Below are positions 46,136 through 54,970 of a stretch of DNA of 64,000 nucleotides, in pieces. The position numbers and the translations under genes are program-made. The notes under the pieces are model-generated. The model had not been told where the DNA came from. It saw nothing but the letters and a program-made list of their open reading frames with translations, and searched no databases. The DNA is from Calothrix anomala FACHB-343 (GTDB lineage Bacteria; Cyanobacteriota; Cyanobacteriia; Cyanobacteriales; Nostocaceae), in the NCBI RefSeq assembly GCF_014696435.1, contig NZ_JACJQG010000024.1, positions 1 to 64,000 on the forward strand, in the 5' to 3' direction. Each line of letters starts with the position of its first letter. Positions within the stretch are counted from its first letter, which is position 1.

Positions 46136-46186
46136 AGGATGGGGCATTGGGCATGGGGCATGGGGCATGGGGCATTGGGCATTGTA
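46136..46186. repeat. Heptanucleotide repeat (GGGGCAT type)
   Basis: About six tandem GGGCATG/GGGCATT units immediately upstream of cdsA. They create a spurious N-terminal extension of its reading frame. Confidence 0.88.
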
Positions 46187-46277
46187 AATAATTTTGGATG
46201 AGATTCCCATCTAAAATCCAAAATTTCCTCTCCCTAGTCCCTTAAACCTAGTCCCTAGCCGCTAAATTTATGTAGAT

Positions 46278-46880
46278 TCACTCTAGTTTCTCACCACTGA
46301 GGATAAAAATGGGATCTATGGCGGCAAAGGTTTGCGAAAAACCTCGCATTTCTAAGCGATTGACGCCAGATTGCACAACTTCAATATTTCGTGCTTGTAA
46401 TTGAGAAAAGCTTTGAGAGATAGCATAGAGACTTTCTAGATTAGCAGCTGTCGCTACTACTCTACCCATAGGCGGTAGATAATCCCACACTGCTTGCAAA
46501 ATATCTTGAATCGGGCGTCCTCCCTCAATACATACACGATGAGGAGTAGGTTTTAGTTGCTGCAAACAATCCGGGGCATTACCTTCAATCACTTCCACAT
46601 TTTTCACCTCAAAGCGATCGCAGTTTCGGCGGATCAAATTGGCTACTTCTTCATCCCGTTCTACAGCAATAATTTGCCCATAAGGACACAATAATCCTAC
46701 CTCTACAGGAATTGTACCTGTACCTGCACCAATATCCCATAATACGGAATCTGGCTGCAGCCGTAATTGAGCAATTAGTAATAGTCTCACTTCTCGCTGG
46801 CTCATGGGTATTCCTGGTAAATGCTCGAACATTTCATCAGGAATCCCAGGGGTAATGTAAGGCCAAATTTTGGAAGGCAT
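46278..46880 (-). CDS. cbiT: Precorrin-6Y methylase/decarboxylase subunit CbiT
   Basis: A 200-residue SAM-dependent methyltransferase of cobalamin (corrin) synthesis. It has the PGIPDEMFEHLPGIPMSQREVR start typical of CbiT, motif I WDIGAGTGTIPVE, an acidic strand end AVERDE, and GGRPIQDIL. CbiT methylates C15 and decarboxylates the ring side chain. No other cobalamin genes are in this window. Confidence 0.9.
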   Translation of the reverse strand: MPSKIWPYITPGIPDEMFEHLPGIPMSQREVRLLLIAQLRLQPDSVLWDIGAGTGTIPVEVGLLCPYGQIIAVERDEEVANLIRRNCDRFEVKNVEVIEGNAPDCLQQLKPTPHRVCIEGGRPIQDILQAVWDYLPPMGRVVATAANLESLYAISQSFSQLQARNIEVVQSGVNRLEMRGFSQTFAAIDPIFILSGEKLE

Positions 46881-46949
46881 AGAATTACATATTTATACTA
46901 AAGATATCAGCTTGTTTATTGGCATAGTCACCAAAGTCATCGCGCCGTG

Positions 46950-48215
46950 GAAGCCCCTGGCTTTAGACATGGGGGCAAGGCGCAGGCGAATTTATTCGCC
47001 GTGAGCAAATCACAAGTGATAAAATGAGCAGCATGGAACAAGTACTGACATTGGTTTGCAAGCTTAATCCCACCTTTGGGCAAATTGCCCAAATTGAGGC
47101 AACACTGAAAGCGTTTGCAGATGCTTGCAATTATGCTAATGAGCAAGTTAAGCCTCAAATAACAAGTAAGACTACTATTCAAAACTTGGTTTATCAAGAT
47201 TTGCGTTCGTCGTTTGGGCTGTGTGCTAATTTGGCAGTCAGGGCTTGTGCTAGAGTGGGAGCCAATCGCAAAACTGCCAAACAAAAGAATAAACCAGTTA
47301 AATTCTTTAAGCCAACTAGCGCCGACTACGACGCTAGGATTTTTGCATTTAGAGAGAAAGACTGGACTGTTAGCCTGACATTGACCGAAGGCAGGGAGCA
47401 TATCAAATTGGATGTTGGTAACTACCAGCGAGGTAAACTCAAAGGCAGAAAACCAACATCGGCGCAGTTGTGTAAACATCGAGATGGTTCCTACTACATT
47501 CATATTCAAATCAAAGATGAAGCTCCACAGCCGCTTAAACCAACCAATGTGATTGGCGTTGATTTTGGGCGTAGAGATATTGCTGTAACTAGCGATGGGG
47601 ACAAATGGGATGGAAGGCAGATAACAGAGGTTCGGGATAGATACGCTAAAACTAGGGCTTCTCTCCAGCAAAAAGCGTCGAAAGGCACAAGGTCTACTCG
47701 CCGTAGGGCAAGGCAGATTTTGCAACGGCTGTCGGGGCGTGAGAGAAGATTTCAGTCTTGGCTCAATCATCAAATCAGCTACCGGATTATTCAACAAGCC
47801 AAAAGCACAAGCGCGATTGTTGCTATTGAAAACTTGACTGGGATTAGGGAACGCACAAACACTCAACCCAGAAACAAGGTTGAGCGCAGACGTTCTAATT
47901 CTTGGTCGTTTTATCAATTGCGGTACTTCCTTGAGTACAAAGCCATCAAAGAAGGGGTTGAGGTGATTGCCGTGCCGCCAGCATACACAAGCCAAACCTG
48001 CCACCAATGTTTGCACATTGGGTTGAGGTCGGATAAACGCTTCAAGTGTGGTAATTGTGGCTGGCATGGTGATGCTGATTTGAATGGCGCAAAAATGATT
48101 TCTTTATTGGGGCAGTCTGTAAGCCTGCCTAGAGGTTCGGGTTATTTGTGCTGTAACCTCAGCACCGATAGCTCAGGGCTACTACAAAGCCCCGCCCTAA
48201 AGGGCTGGGGTTAGC
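46950..48215 (+). mobile_element. IS1341-type element carrying tnpB
   Basis: The left side has a hairpin GCCCC...GGGGGC (46953-46976) and a second hairpin GGCGAA/TTCGCC (46983-46999). The right side has AGCCCCGCCCTAAAGGGCTG followed by GGGTT (48188-48212), which overlaps the last codons of tnpB, as is usual for the reRNA-bearing end. No tnpA is present. Outer limits are approximate. Confidence 0.75.
47024..48214 (+). CDS. tnpB: TnpB RNA-guided nuclease, apparently intact
   Basis: A 396-residue TnpB of a different lineage from the copy at 30972. RuvC residues are all present: D in GVDFGRRDIAV, E in IVAIENLTGI and D in HGDADLNGA. The zinc finger is complete (CHQC and CGNC). A basic central region (STRRRARQILQRLSGRERRF) probably binds the guide RNA. 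The last codons form the element's right-end hairpin, so the 3' end of the mRNA may double as guide RNA. The long open frame on the opposite strand is a shadow. Confidence 0.93.
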   Translation: MSSMEQVLTLVCKLNPTFGQIAQIEATLKAFADACNYANEQVKPQITSKTTIQNLVYQDLRSSFGLCANLAVRACARVGANRKTAKQKNKPVKFFKPTSADYDARIFAFREKDWTVSLTLTEGREHIKLDVGNYQRGKLKGRKPTSAQLCKHRDGSYYIHIQIKDEAPQPLKPTNVIGVDFGRRDIAVTSDGDKWDGRQITEVRDRYAKTRASLQQKASKGTRSTRRRARQILQRLSGRERRFQSWLNHQISYRIIQQAKSTSAIVAIENLTGIRERTNTQPRNKVERRRSNSWSFYQLRYFLEYKAIKEGVEVIAVPPAYTSQTCHQCLHIGLRSDKRFKCGNCGWHGDADLNGAKMISLLGQSVSLPRGSGYLCCNLSTDSSGLLQSPALKGWG

Positions 48216-48261
48216 TTACAGGCTCTCACCACTTCTAGGCGTAGCGCTATCAGTAATCATT

Positions 48262-49665
48262 ATGATTCCAGAAATATTGGGCGAACGCTACGAAATTCAG
48301 CAGCAATTGGGCAAAAAAGCGGGAAGGCGAACCCTATTAGCCCGTGATTTACTAACTCAGGAACTCGTCATCATCAAGTTACTGATTTTTGGCGGTGACT
48401 TTGAATGGGACGATCTCAAGCTATTTGAGCGAGAAGCTGAAACTTTAAAATCTTTATCGCATCCTGCTATTCCTCGCTATTTAGATTATTTTGAAGTAAA
48501 TTCACCGACGATTAAAGGATTTGCCTTAGTACAGAGTTATATCCCAGCCCAAACTTTAGAGCAATACTTAAAATCTGGGCGAATTTTTACAGAGGCGGAA
48601 ATTCAACAAATAGCCAAGGCTGTTTTAGAGATTCTAATTTACTTACACGGGCTACATCCGCCTGTAATTCACCGCGATATTAAGCCTAGCAATATTTTAT
48701 TAGGCGATCGCTCTGGCAATAGTGTTGGTCAAGTTTATCTGGTCGATTTTGGCTCAGTACAAACTGTTTTGGCAACTGAAGGCTCAACGCGGACGGTGGT
48801 AGGTACTTACGGTTATATGCCACTAGAACAATTTGGCGGGCGCACCGTTCCTGCATCGGATCTCTACAGCTTGGGTGCAACGTTAATTTACTTGCTAACG
48901 GGGACTCATCCCGCCGATTTACCTCAAAAGGATTTTCGCATTCAATTTGAGCAAGCAGCTAATATCAGTCCTGATTTGAGTCATTGGTTAGGCTGGCTGA
49001 TCGAACCTAATCTCGAAAAGCGTGCCAGTTCTGCCCTCAAAGCCATCCAAGCCTTAGATAAACCCCTAGTTTACCAGGCGACAGATTTAACTGATTTAAC
49101 GATTAGTCAACCGCCAGGAAGCAAAATTCAACTGACGAAAAATCAGGATGTGTTAGAAATTCTCATTCCGCCTCATGGCTGGCAAGCATCGATGTTATTT
49201 TTAGGTACCTTTGCGATCGCTTGGAATTCATTCATCCTATTTTGGACGATTGGCGCGCTTGCTGCACCTTTTCCGGTTAATATCCCCTTTGCCTTGTTCT
49301 CCCTGCCTTTTTGGGGCGCTGGCGGCTTTATGATGTATGGTTTTTTATTTAGTATCTGGGGAAGTATGAAATTACACCTGGATAGTCAACAAGTATCTTC
49401 AACCTATGAGTTATTTGGATTTAAATTTCATCGTCCTCGACCATCCCCCCGGCAGAATATTACTAAACTAGTGTATATTCCACCACATTTTACTAAAGAT
49501 TCTGATGGCGACAGAACCCAGGTACCCGCACAATTAGAAATCTGGGCTGGGGTACAAAAATATCAGCTTGGTGGTAATAATATTCCTCTCAAATCTGAAG
49601 CGGAAATGGAATGGCTAGCCCAGGAATTAAGCGATTGGTTAGGGATAGAGATTCAGACTCAGTAG
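48262..49665 (+). CDS. Ser/Thr protein kinase with membrane C-terminal domain
   Basis: A 467-residue kinase of a family distinct from the three at 10-19 kb. The Gly-rich loop is poor (LGKKAGRRTLLARD, without GxGxxG). K39, HRDIKPSN, DFGSV and GTYGYMPLEQFGG are all present. After the kinase domain (about 10-265) come a beta-rich segment (SKIQLTKNQDVLEILIPP), two hydrophobic spans (about 310-375) and a C-terminal domain ending in EMEWLAQELSDWLGIEI. The next gene repeats this last half. It begins just after the tnpB element. Confidence 0.88.
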   Translation: MIPEILGERYEIQQQLGKKAGRRTLLARDLLTQELVIIKLLIFGGDFEWDDLKLFEREAETLKSLSHPAIPRYLDYFEVNSPTIKGFALVQSYIPAQTLEQYLKSGRIFTEAEIQQIAKAVLEILIYLHGLHPPVIHRDIKPSNILLGDRSGNSVGQVYLVDFGSVQTVLATEGSTRTVVGTYGYMPLEQFGGRTVPASDLYSLGATLIYLLTGTHPADLPQKDFRIQFEQAANISPDLSHWLGWLIEPNLEKRASSALKAIQALDKPLVYQATDLTDLTISQPPGSKIQLTKNQDVLEILIPPHGWQASMLFLGTFAIAWNSFILFWTIGALAAPFPVNIPFALFSLPFWGAGGFMMYGFLFSIWGSMKLHLDSQQVSSTYELFGFKFHRPRPSPRQNITKLVYIPPHFTKDSDGDRTQVPAQLEIWAGVQKYQLGGNNIPLKSEAEMEWLAQELSDWLGIEIQTQ

Positions 49666-49702
49666 AAATTGCCTAAAAAGTCTCAGAATCACCCAAAAAA
49701 CT

Positions 49703-50302
49703 ATGGATGAATCCAAACTACCAAATTCTGATGATTTACCCGCTCAAAAAATAATTCAGACTCAAGTTAAACTCACCAAAATTAAATTTGCTAAAAATGA
49801 GGATTGTCTGGAAATTGTCATTCCCCCGGCTGCTTTTTGGTCAGCAATTTGGAATCGCGGATTTTTAGCGATCGTTTTCAACACAATAGCAATTTTGATA
49901 ACAGTTAACAGTTTTTTCGATAATTTATTTTGGTTGCTTTTATGGTGGAGCGGGAGTTTATGTTTGTTATATCAATTTATTTTCGATTTATTTGGACATA
50001 TCCGACTGCGTATAGATAATCAAAAAATTACTATAGATTATACATTATTCAGATTTCGGTTATATTCACGGCGATCGGCACTCCAAAGCAGAGATAGCAT
50101 TACTAAATTAGTTTACATTGAAAAACACTATCGAGAAATTGCTCAAGGCTCAATTGAAGAGCCAGCAACATTAGAAATTTGGGTAGGTGCAGAAAAGTAT
50201 AAAATTATTATTCTTAGTAATCGGGTTAAAAATCAAGTAGAGATTGAATGGTTAGTACGTGAATTAAGTGATTGGTTAGGTATTGAAATAGAATATCCCT
50301 GA
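49703..50302 (+). CDS. Free-standing relative of the upstream kinase's C-terminal half
   Basis: A 199-residue protein whose whole length matches the C-terminal half of the kinase just upstream. It shares LTKIKFAKNEDCLEIVIPP, two transmembrane spans (about 55-95), a SITKLVYIEKHY segment where the kinase has NITKLVYIPPHF, and VEIEWLVRELSDWLGIEIE at the end. It has no kinase domain. I infer a partial tandem duplication. It starts 37 bases after the kinase stop and could pair with the kinase in the membrane. Confidence 0.8.
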   Translation: MDESKLPNSDDLPAQKIIQTQVKLTKIKFAKNEDCLEIVIPPAAFWSAIWNRGFLAIVFNTIAILITVNSFFDNLFWLLLWWSGSLCLLYQFIFDLFGHIRLRIDNQKITIDYTLFRFRLYSRRSALQSRDSITKLVYIEKHYREIAQGSIEEPATLEIWVGAEKYKIIILSNRVKNQVEIEWLVRELSDWLGIEIEYP

Positions 50303-50364
50303 AGTAAAAATGCTATTTGTCAGGAGGGCGGTGAGCAATAAGTGTTTGATTTTTGAACATATAC

Positions 50365-50378
50365 GTAGGGTACCCTAC
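50365..50378. other. 14-base perfect palindrome
   Basis: GTAGGGTACCCTAC lies in the 150-base gap between convergent genes. It is related to the TACCCTACGGG word seen at about 8711. No function can be assigned. Confidence 0.4.
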
Positions 50379-50452
50379 AGATACTTAAGATAAATATTGA
50401 TTCATCGCCATACAATTAAGTATAAAAGCAATATCGACGACCTTAGTTAATT

Positions 50453-51373
50453 TTAAATTGCTCCATAGCTTTCCAAAAGTTGGATTATTTCTGACAGCTT
50501 GGTGTCATCCCAAAAACCTTGTTTGCTTAATTCTTTTGCAATTGCTAGAGCAGTGTAGTCATTTTCTTCTTTGGCATTAAAGTCAGCACCAAGTTCAAGT
50601 AATTGCCGAACAGCTTTTGTATTTAACTTCAAGACTGCTAACATTAAAACAGTTTGACCCCTGCGAGAACTGCCATTAATATCTGCTCCAGCTTCAAGTA
50701 ATTCTTGAAATATCTCATTGTCAATGTTTGCCGAATTTAAAGCGATCGTTAGCGGTGGGTATCCACATACATCTTCTTCTTTCAAATTCGGATTAGCGCC
50801 TGCTTCTAATAAAATGCGAACAATAGATAATTGATTATTTCTTATAGCTTTATGTAATGCAGCTTCGCCATTAGAGCTAATTGCATTGACATCTATACCT
50901 TGAGAAATAGCAGTAGAAACAGCATTGATATTTCCATAGAAAGCATCATCCACAAAGGCTTCAACAGCATAATTATTTTTGCGTTGACGATAAATAAGAC
51001 CCTTTGGTAATTCTTTATAAGCTATTTCTCTAAATTCAGAAAGAGTTAATGGCGCTAAGTAATCAAATACTTCTTGACAGCCAAATCTAGCAGCTTCACT
51101 TAAAGCAAATGCACCATCATCACTAATGGCATTAACATCTGCACCACGTTCAACCAGCAACTTCACCAAATCTAACCGACAACTACTAGCTATTTCTATG
51201 AGTATGGTGTAATTATCGTCATGTTTTTCATTAGGGTCAAATCCAATTGACATTAAACTTAAGCAAGCTTCTATTTGAGCTTGCATATAAGCCGTTTCTG
51301 GTTCTTTTTCATATCTCTCAGATTCATAATACTCATTGAGTTTTTGCTCAAATAAATAACTAAATAAACTCAT
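50453..51373 (-). CDS. Ankyrin repeat protein
   Basis: A 306-residue cytoplasmic protein with about six ankyrin repeats in two blocks: roughly 55-105 (TILIEIASSCRLDLVKLLVE, ALSEAARFG) and 165-300 (GEAALHKAIRNNQLSIVRIL, LEAGANPN, GQTVLMLAVLKLNTKAVRQL). Ankyrin repeats mediate protein binding; the partner is unknown. There is no signal peptide. It stands alone. Confidence 0.88.
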   Translation of the reverse strand: MSLFSYLFEQKLNEYYESERYEKEPETAYMQAQIEACLSLMSIGFDPNEKHDDNYTILIEIASSCRLDLVKLLVERGADVNAISDDGAFALSEAARFGCQEVFDYLAPLTLSEFREIAYKELPKGLIYRQRKNNYAVEAFVDDAFYGNINAVSTAISQGIDVNAISSNGEAALHKAIRNNQLSIVRILLEAGANPNLKEEDVCGYPPLTIALNSANIDNEIFQELLEAGADINGSSRRGQTVLMLAVLKLNTKAVRQLLELGADFNAKEENDYTALAIAKELSKQGFWDDTKLSEIIQLLESYGAI

Positions 51374-51528
51374 TCTCTATCAATAAATTAATTTAAAATT
51401 TATTTTTGTATTATCCTTTAATAATGGTCAAGGAAAGTATAAAAATAGCAACTGACAGTAAATGGCAAAGTTTACCCCAGGAGCGATCGCGAAAGTAAAA
51501 TAAAATTATCCTCCACTTAAACCCCATT

Positions 51529-51774
51529 ATGGTTATCCCAGAACTCGAACAACAACTGCTTCAACTTTCCCCCAACAAAAAACTTTATATTATCCAACTT
51601 CTTGCCCAAAGTCTGACTATACACAACACCCACTCAGAGCAACCTAGTAAACTCTCAGAATTCTTCCGTCATTCCCCTCTGGCTGAAGTTACTGAAGAAC
51701 TCGACCTGAGCCGCGATCGCAGCCTAAACTATAACTACAACGATTTTGCAAAGAACAGGGGTTGTAATTATTAA
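51529..51774 (+). CDS. Orphan antitoxin-like protein
   Basis: An 81-residue protein resembling the small antitoxins paired with PIN or RelE toxins in cyanobacteria. It has LEQQLLQLSPNKKLYIIQLLAQSL and then LSEFFRHSPLAE and LDLSRDRS. The usual end is replaced by an unrelated tail (NYNYNDFAKNRGCNY). No toxin gene follows; the next gene is tatA. It is probably a leftover of a broken toxin-antitoxin pair. Confidence 0.6.
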   Translation: MVIPELEQQLLQLSPNKKLYIIQLLAQSLTIHNTHSEQPSKLSEFFRHSPLAEVTEELDLSRDRSLNYNYNDFAKNRGCNY

Positions 51775-51857
51775 TCCTTGGTCTATTTAAGTTTTAAGTT
51801 AGTCACTATAGCAACTGCACTTTATAGTTAACTATAGATGCTTGAGAGGAAGTATAT

Positions 51858-52031
51858 ATGTTATTTGGATTAGGATGGCCAGAAATTGCCATTATTCTGA
51901 TAGTGGCTATTGTAATTTTCGGCCCGAAAAGAATTCCCGAACTGGGGAATGCACTGGGTAAAACTCTCCGGGGTTTTAAGGAAGAAGTTAAAGGTTCTAA
52001 TTCAGAGAATAATTCCGAGCAAGACCAATAA
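51858..52031 (+). CDS. tatA: Sec-independent protein translocase TatA/E
   Basis: A short 57-residue protein, easily missed because of its size. It has the TatA pattern: MLFGLGWPEIAIILIVAIVI as the membrane helix, FGPKRIPELGNALGK as the hinge and amphipathic helix, and an acidic tail. TatA forms the pore for folded proteins with twin-arginine signals, in thylakoid and plasma membranes. AGAGGAAG precedes the ATG. Confidence 0.92.
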   Translation: MLFGLGWPEIAIILIVAIVIFGPKRIPELGNALGKTLRGFKEEVKGSNSENNSEQDQ

Positions 52032-52098
52032 TATTGTTAATTGGCAGCAAAGCAAAGGTTAATAGTAGAGATACGCGCGATCGCATCTCTACTATTGA

Positions 52099-54801
52099 CT
52101 AAAGCAGCGTATTGATGATCGGAGATACCACGCCATTTTGGGAATCTACGATGGCCGTAGTTGAATTTTGTTGATGTGTTTCTTCTTTAACTACGCCGCG
52201 TGTTCTAATTAGGCGAATGGCACGGCTGACACTTTCTGGTAAAATCACGACCAAGCTGTTTTCCGGAGCCATATCCAAGCCTTTGTTAATCGCTTGGGTT
52301 TCGTCCAAAATTGCCTCAAACCGAGCATTGGGTTTAACTTGGGTAATGCCTTGAGTAATCAACGCTGCGGCTGAACCTCTGGGACGACCTCTCGTGTCAT
52401 CATCTTCTTTAACTATGATGTAATCAAAAATATCGGCGGCTAATTTGCCCAATGTAACAAAATCTTCGTCACGGCGATCGCCAGGGCCGCCAACTACGCC
52501 AATTCGCTGTCCTGTAGTCCAGTTGCGGACGAAAGCACCTACAGCTTCGTAACTAGCTGGGTTATGAGCATAGTCTACTAAGGCATGGTAGTTGCCTAAA
52601 TTAAACAAATTCATCCGTCCTGGAGTTTGACTTACAGAAGCGCGGAAGGTCTTTAAGCCGGCGCGAATCTGCTCAATGGTGACGTTTTGCACAAAAGCTG
52701 CCAAACTTGCGGCTAAGGCGTTAGCAATCATAAATGGTGCGCGTCCTCCCATTGTTAAGGGAATCGCTTCTGCCCTTTCGATGCGGTGCGTCCAATCGCC
52801 TTTGACAATTGACAGATAGCCATTTTCATAAACTGCTGCGACTCCGCCCTTTTGAATGTGCTTGCGCACCAGTTCTGAGTCGGGGTTCATGGTGAAGTAA
52901 GCAATATTCGCTTTTGTCTTCTCCGCCATTGCCGCAACTCGATGATCGTCGGCGTTGAGTACAGCATAGCCATCTGGGAATACAGCTTCGGCTACTACAC
53001 TTTTGAGGTTAGCCAATTGGTCAATGGTATCGATATCGCCTATACCTAAATGGTCGGCGGCAACATTTAATACTACACCTACATTAGCAGCTTCAAAACC
53101 TAGCCCGGAGCGGAGAATGCCACCACGAGCGCTTTCTAAAACTGCGACCTCTACAGTCGGGTCTTGCAAGATTAAATGGGCACTTTGCGGCCCCGTATTA
53201 TCTCCAGCTTCTACTAAATAATCACCGATATAAGTTCCATCTGTAGTTGTATAACCTACTACTTTACCTGTCTGTTTATAAATATGTGCTAGTAATCTGG
53301 TAGTAGTGGTTTTACCATTAGTACCGGTGACGCTCAGAATGGGAATGCGGCTAGATTGCTCGTTAGGAAAGAGCATATCCATAACTGCGCCGGCAACGTT
53401 GCGGGGAATGCCTTGACTGGGCGCAACATGCATTCTAAAGCCAGGAGCGGCGTTAACTTCAACAATTACGCCATCTACTTCCCTTAAGGGGCGGCTAATA
53501 TCTGTGGTGACGATATCCAAACCGGCGATATCCAAGCCAATAATTTTGACTACCCGTTGTGCTAGCCAAATATTTTCTGGGTGAATTTCATCGGTACGGT
53601 CTAAAGCGCAACCACCTGTACTTAAGTTAGCTGTAGCGCGTAAATAACAAACTGTACCTTTGGGAAGAACGCTATTTAGGGTGTAGCCTTGCCTTTCTAG
53701 CAACTGGTAACTAGTCCGGTCGAGTTCAATTTTGGTGAGTACATTATCATGTCCTTCACCGCGATTTGGGTCTTGGTTTGTTTCCTCAATTAGTTCCGCA
53801 ACCGTAGATCTGCCATTACCTACCACATGGGCTGGGACTCGTTCAGCTACTGCTACGACTTTACCATCTACCACCAATACCCGATGATCTCGCCCTACAT
53901 AATACCGTTCCACAATCACTGACCGAGATACCTGTCTAGCTGCTTCATAAGCGGCTTCGGCTTCTTCCCAGGTTCTAATATCAATGGTAATTCCCCGTCC
54001 GTGATTGCCATCTAATGGCTTGATGACTATGGGATAACCACCAACATATTCAATTGCTTCTTCCAAATCATCCAAGAAACTAATAACTGTACCTTTAGGC
54101 ACTGGTACGCCAGCAGATGCCAAGATACGTTTGGTGGCTTCTTTGTCGCAAGCTAGTTCTACTCCCAAAATACCGGTGTTATCGGTCATGGTTGCTTGCA
54201 TCCGCTTTTGGTTCACGCCATAGCCTAGCTGAATCAAAAAGCGTGCCCCCAAAGCCATCCAGGGTATACCGCGTTTTTCTGCTTCTTTGACGATCGCTTC
54301 TGTAGACGGCCCCAAAGATGCATCGCGCCAGAAGTCTTTTAAGTCTTGAATGTCTTGCTCTAGCTCGGCTTTGGGATAACGACCGCGATCGACTATACTT
54401 TGGCACAACCGCACGGCGGCTCGTCCGGCGTAGCGTCCCGCCTCTTCATTCAGGTACTCAAGCACTACCTGGTAAATTCCAGGTGTAGCTGTTTCGCGGG
54501 TGCGACCAAAGCCGACATGCATTCCGGCTAGTTCTTGCAGTTCGAGGGCTACATGCTCAACGATATGGCCCATCATTGTGCCTTCGCGCACGCGCATTAA
54601 AAAACCACCCCGACAGCCCGGTGAGCAATAGTGGCCCTCCAGACTTGGCAAGGCCTCTACTAATCCTTCGTAAAAACCAGGGATTTCATTTGAGGGCTTA
54701 TCGGCAAGGTTTTCTAAATCGAGGCGCATGACGATCAGCTTGTGGCGTCGAATGCTCCAGTAGTTTGGGCCGCGTAAGGTCTGGATCTTGAGGATTCTCA
54801 T
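52099..54801 (-). CDS. cphA: Cyanophycin synthetase
   Basis: A 900-residue ligase that polymerises Asp and Arg into cyanophycin. It has the N-terminal domain (MRILKIQTLRGPNYWSIRRH), an ATP-grasp domain (about 220-480, with IVIKPLDGNHGRGITIDI), then a Mur-ligase-like domain with P-loop GTNGKTTTT (about 490), VLNVAADHLG, and a C-terminal part with DYAHNPASYEAVG. The frame is open ten codons further, but ATG 54801 fits the known N-terminus. It is downstream of cphB on the same strand (169-base gap). Confidence 0.97.
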   Translation of the reverse strand: MRILKIQTLRGPNYWSIRRHKLIVMRLDLENLADKPSNEIPGFYEGLVEALPSLEGHYCSPGCRGGFLMRVREGTMMGHIVEHVALELQELAGMHVGFGRTRETATPGIYQVVLEYLNEEAGRYAGRAAVRLCQSIVDRGRYPKAELEQDIQDLKDFWRDASLGPSTEAIVKEAEKRGIPWMALGARFLIQLGYGVNQKRMQATMTDNTGILGVELACDKEATKRILASAGVPVPKGTVISFLDDLEEAIEYVGGYPIVIKPLDGNHGRGITIDIRTWEEAEAAYEAARQVSRSVIVERYYVGRDHRVLVVDGKVVAVAERVPAHVVGNGRSTVAELIEETNQDPNRGEGHDNVLTKIELDRTSYQLLERQGYTLNSVLPKGTVCYLRATANLSTGGCALDRTDEIHPENIWLAQRVVKIIGLDIAGLDIVTTDISRPLREVDGVIVEVNAAPGFRMHVAPSQGIPRNVAGAVMDMLFPNEQSSRIPILSVTGTNGKTTTTRLLAHIYKQTGKVVGYTTTDGTYIGDYLVEAGDNTGPQSAHLILQDPTVEVAVLESARGGILRSGLGFEAANVGVVLNVAADHLGIGDIDTIDQLANLKSVVAEAVFPDGYAVLNADDHRVAAMAEKTKANIAYFTMNPDSELVRKHIQKGGVAAVYENGYLSIVKGDWTHRIERAEAIPLTMGGRAPFMIANALAASLAAFVQNVTIEQIRAGLKTFRASVSQTPGRMNLFNLGNYHALVDYAHNPASYEAVGAFVRNWTTGQRIGVVGGPGDRRDEDFVTLGKLAADIFDYIIVKEDDDTRGRPRGSAAALITQGITQVKPNARFEAILDETQAINKGLDMAPENSLVVILPESVSRAIRLIRTRGVVKEETHQQNSTTAIVDSQNGVVSPIINTLL

Positions 54802-54970
54802 GGGAATAGGTAGATGGAGATTCGGAACCAATATTCTAGTTTCTTACTGGGATTGATCGTAAACTGTTTATCACGAACAGTTTTTCTTTTTAAATACTGT
54901 ATATCTGATTTTTCTACGGTTAGAAATAAATCCACGATCAACTCAGTGTAACCTCAGATACTCTATTCCG

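Noticed and set aside
46126-46221. N-terminal extension of cdsA
   Set aside because: It would translate GGGCATT heptamers into MPNAPCPMP-type sequence; the family N-terminus begins at 46125.
46937-48067. A 376-residue open frame on the minus strand
   Set aside because: It is antisense to a TnpB gene with all catalytic motifs. Its own translation is Cys/Phe/Ser/Pro-rich without domains and has no ribosome binding site.
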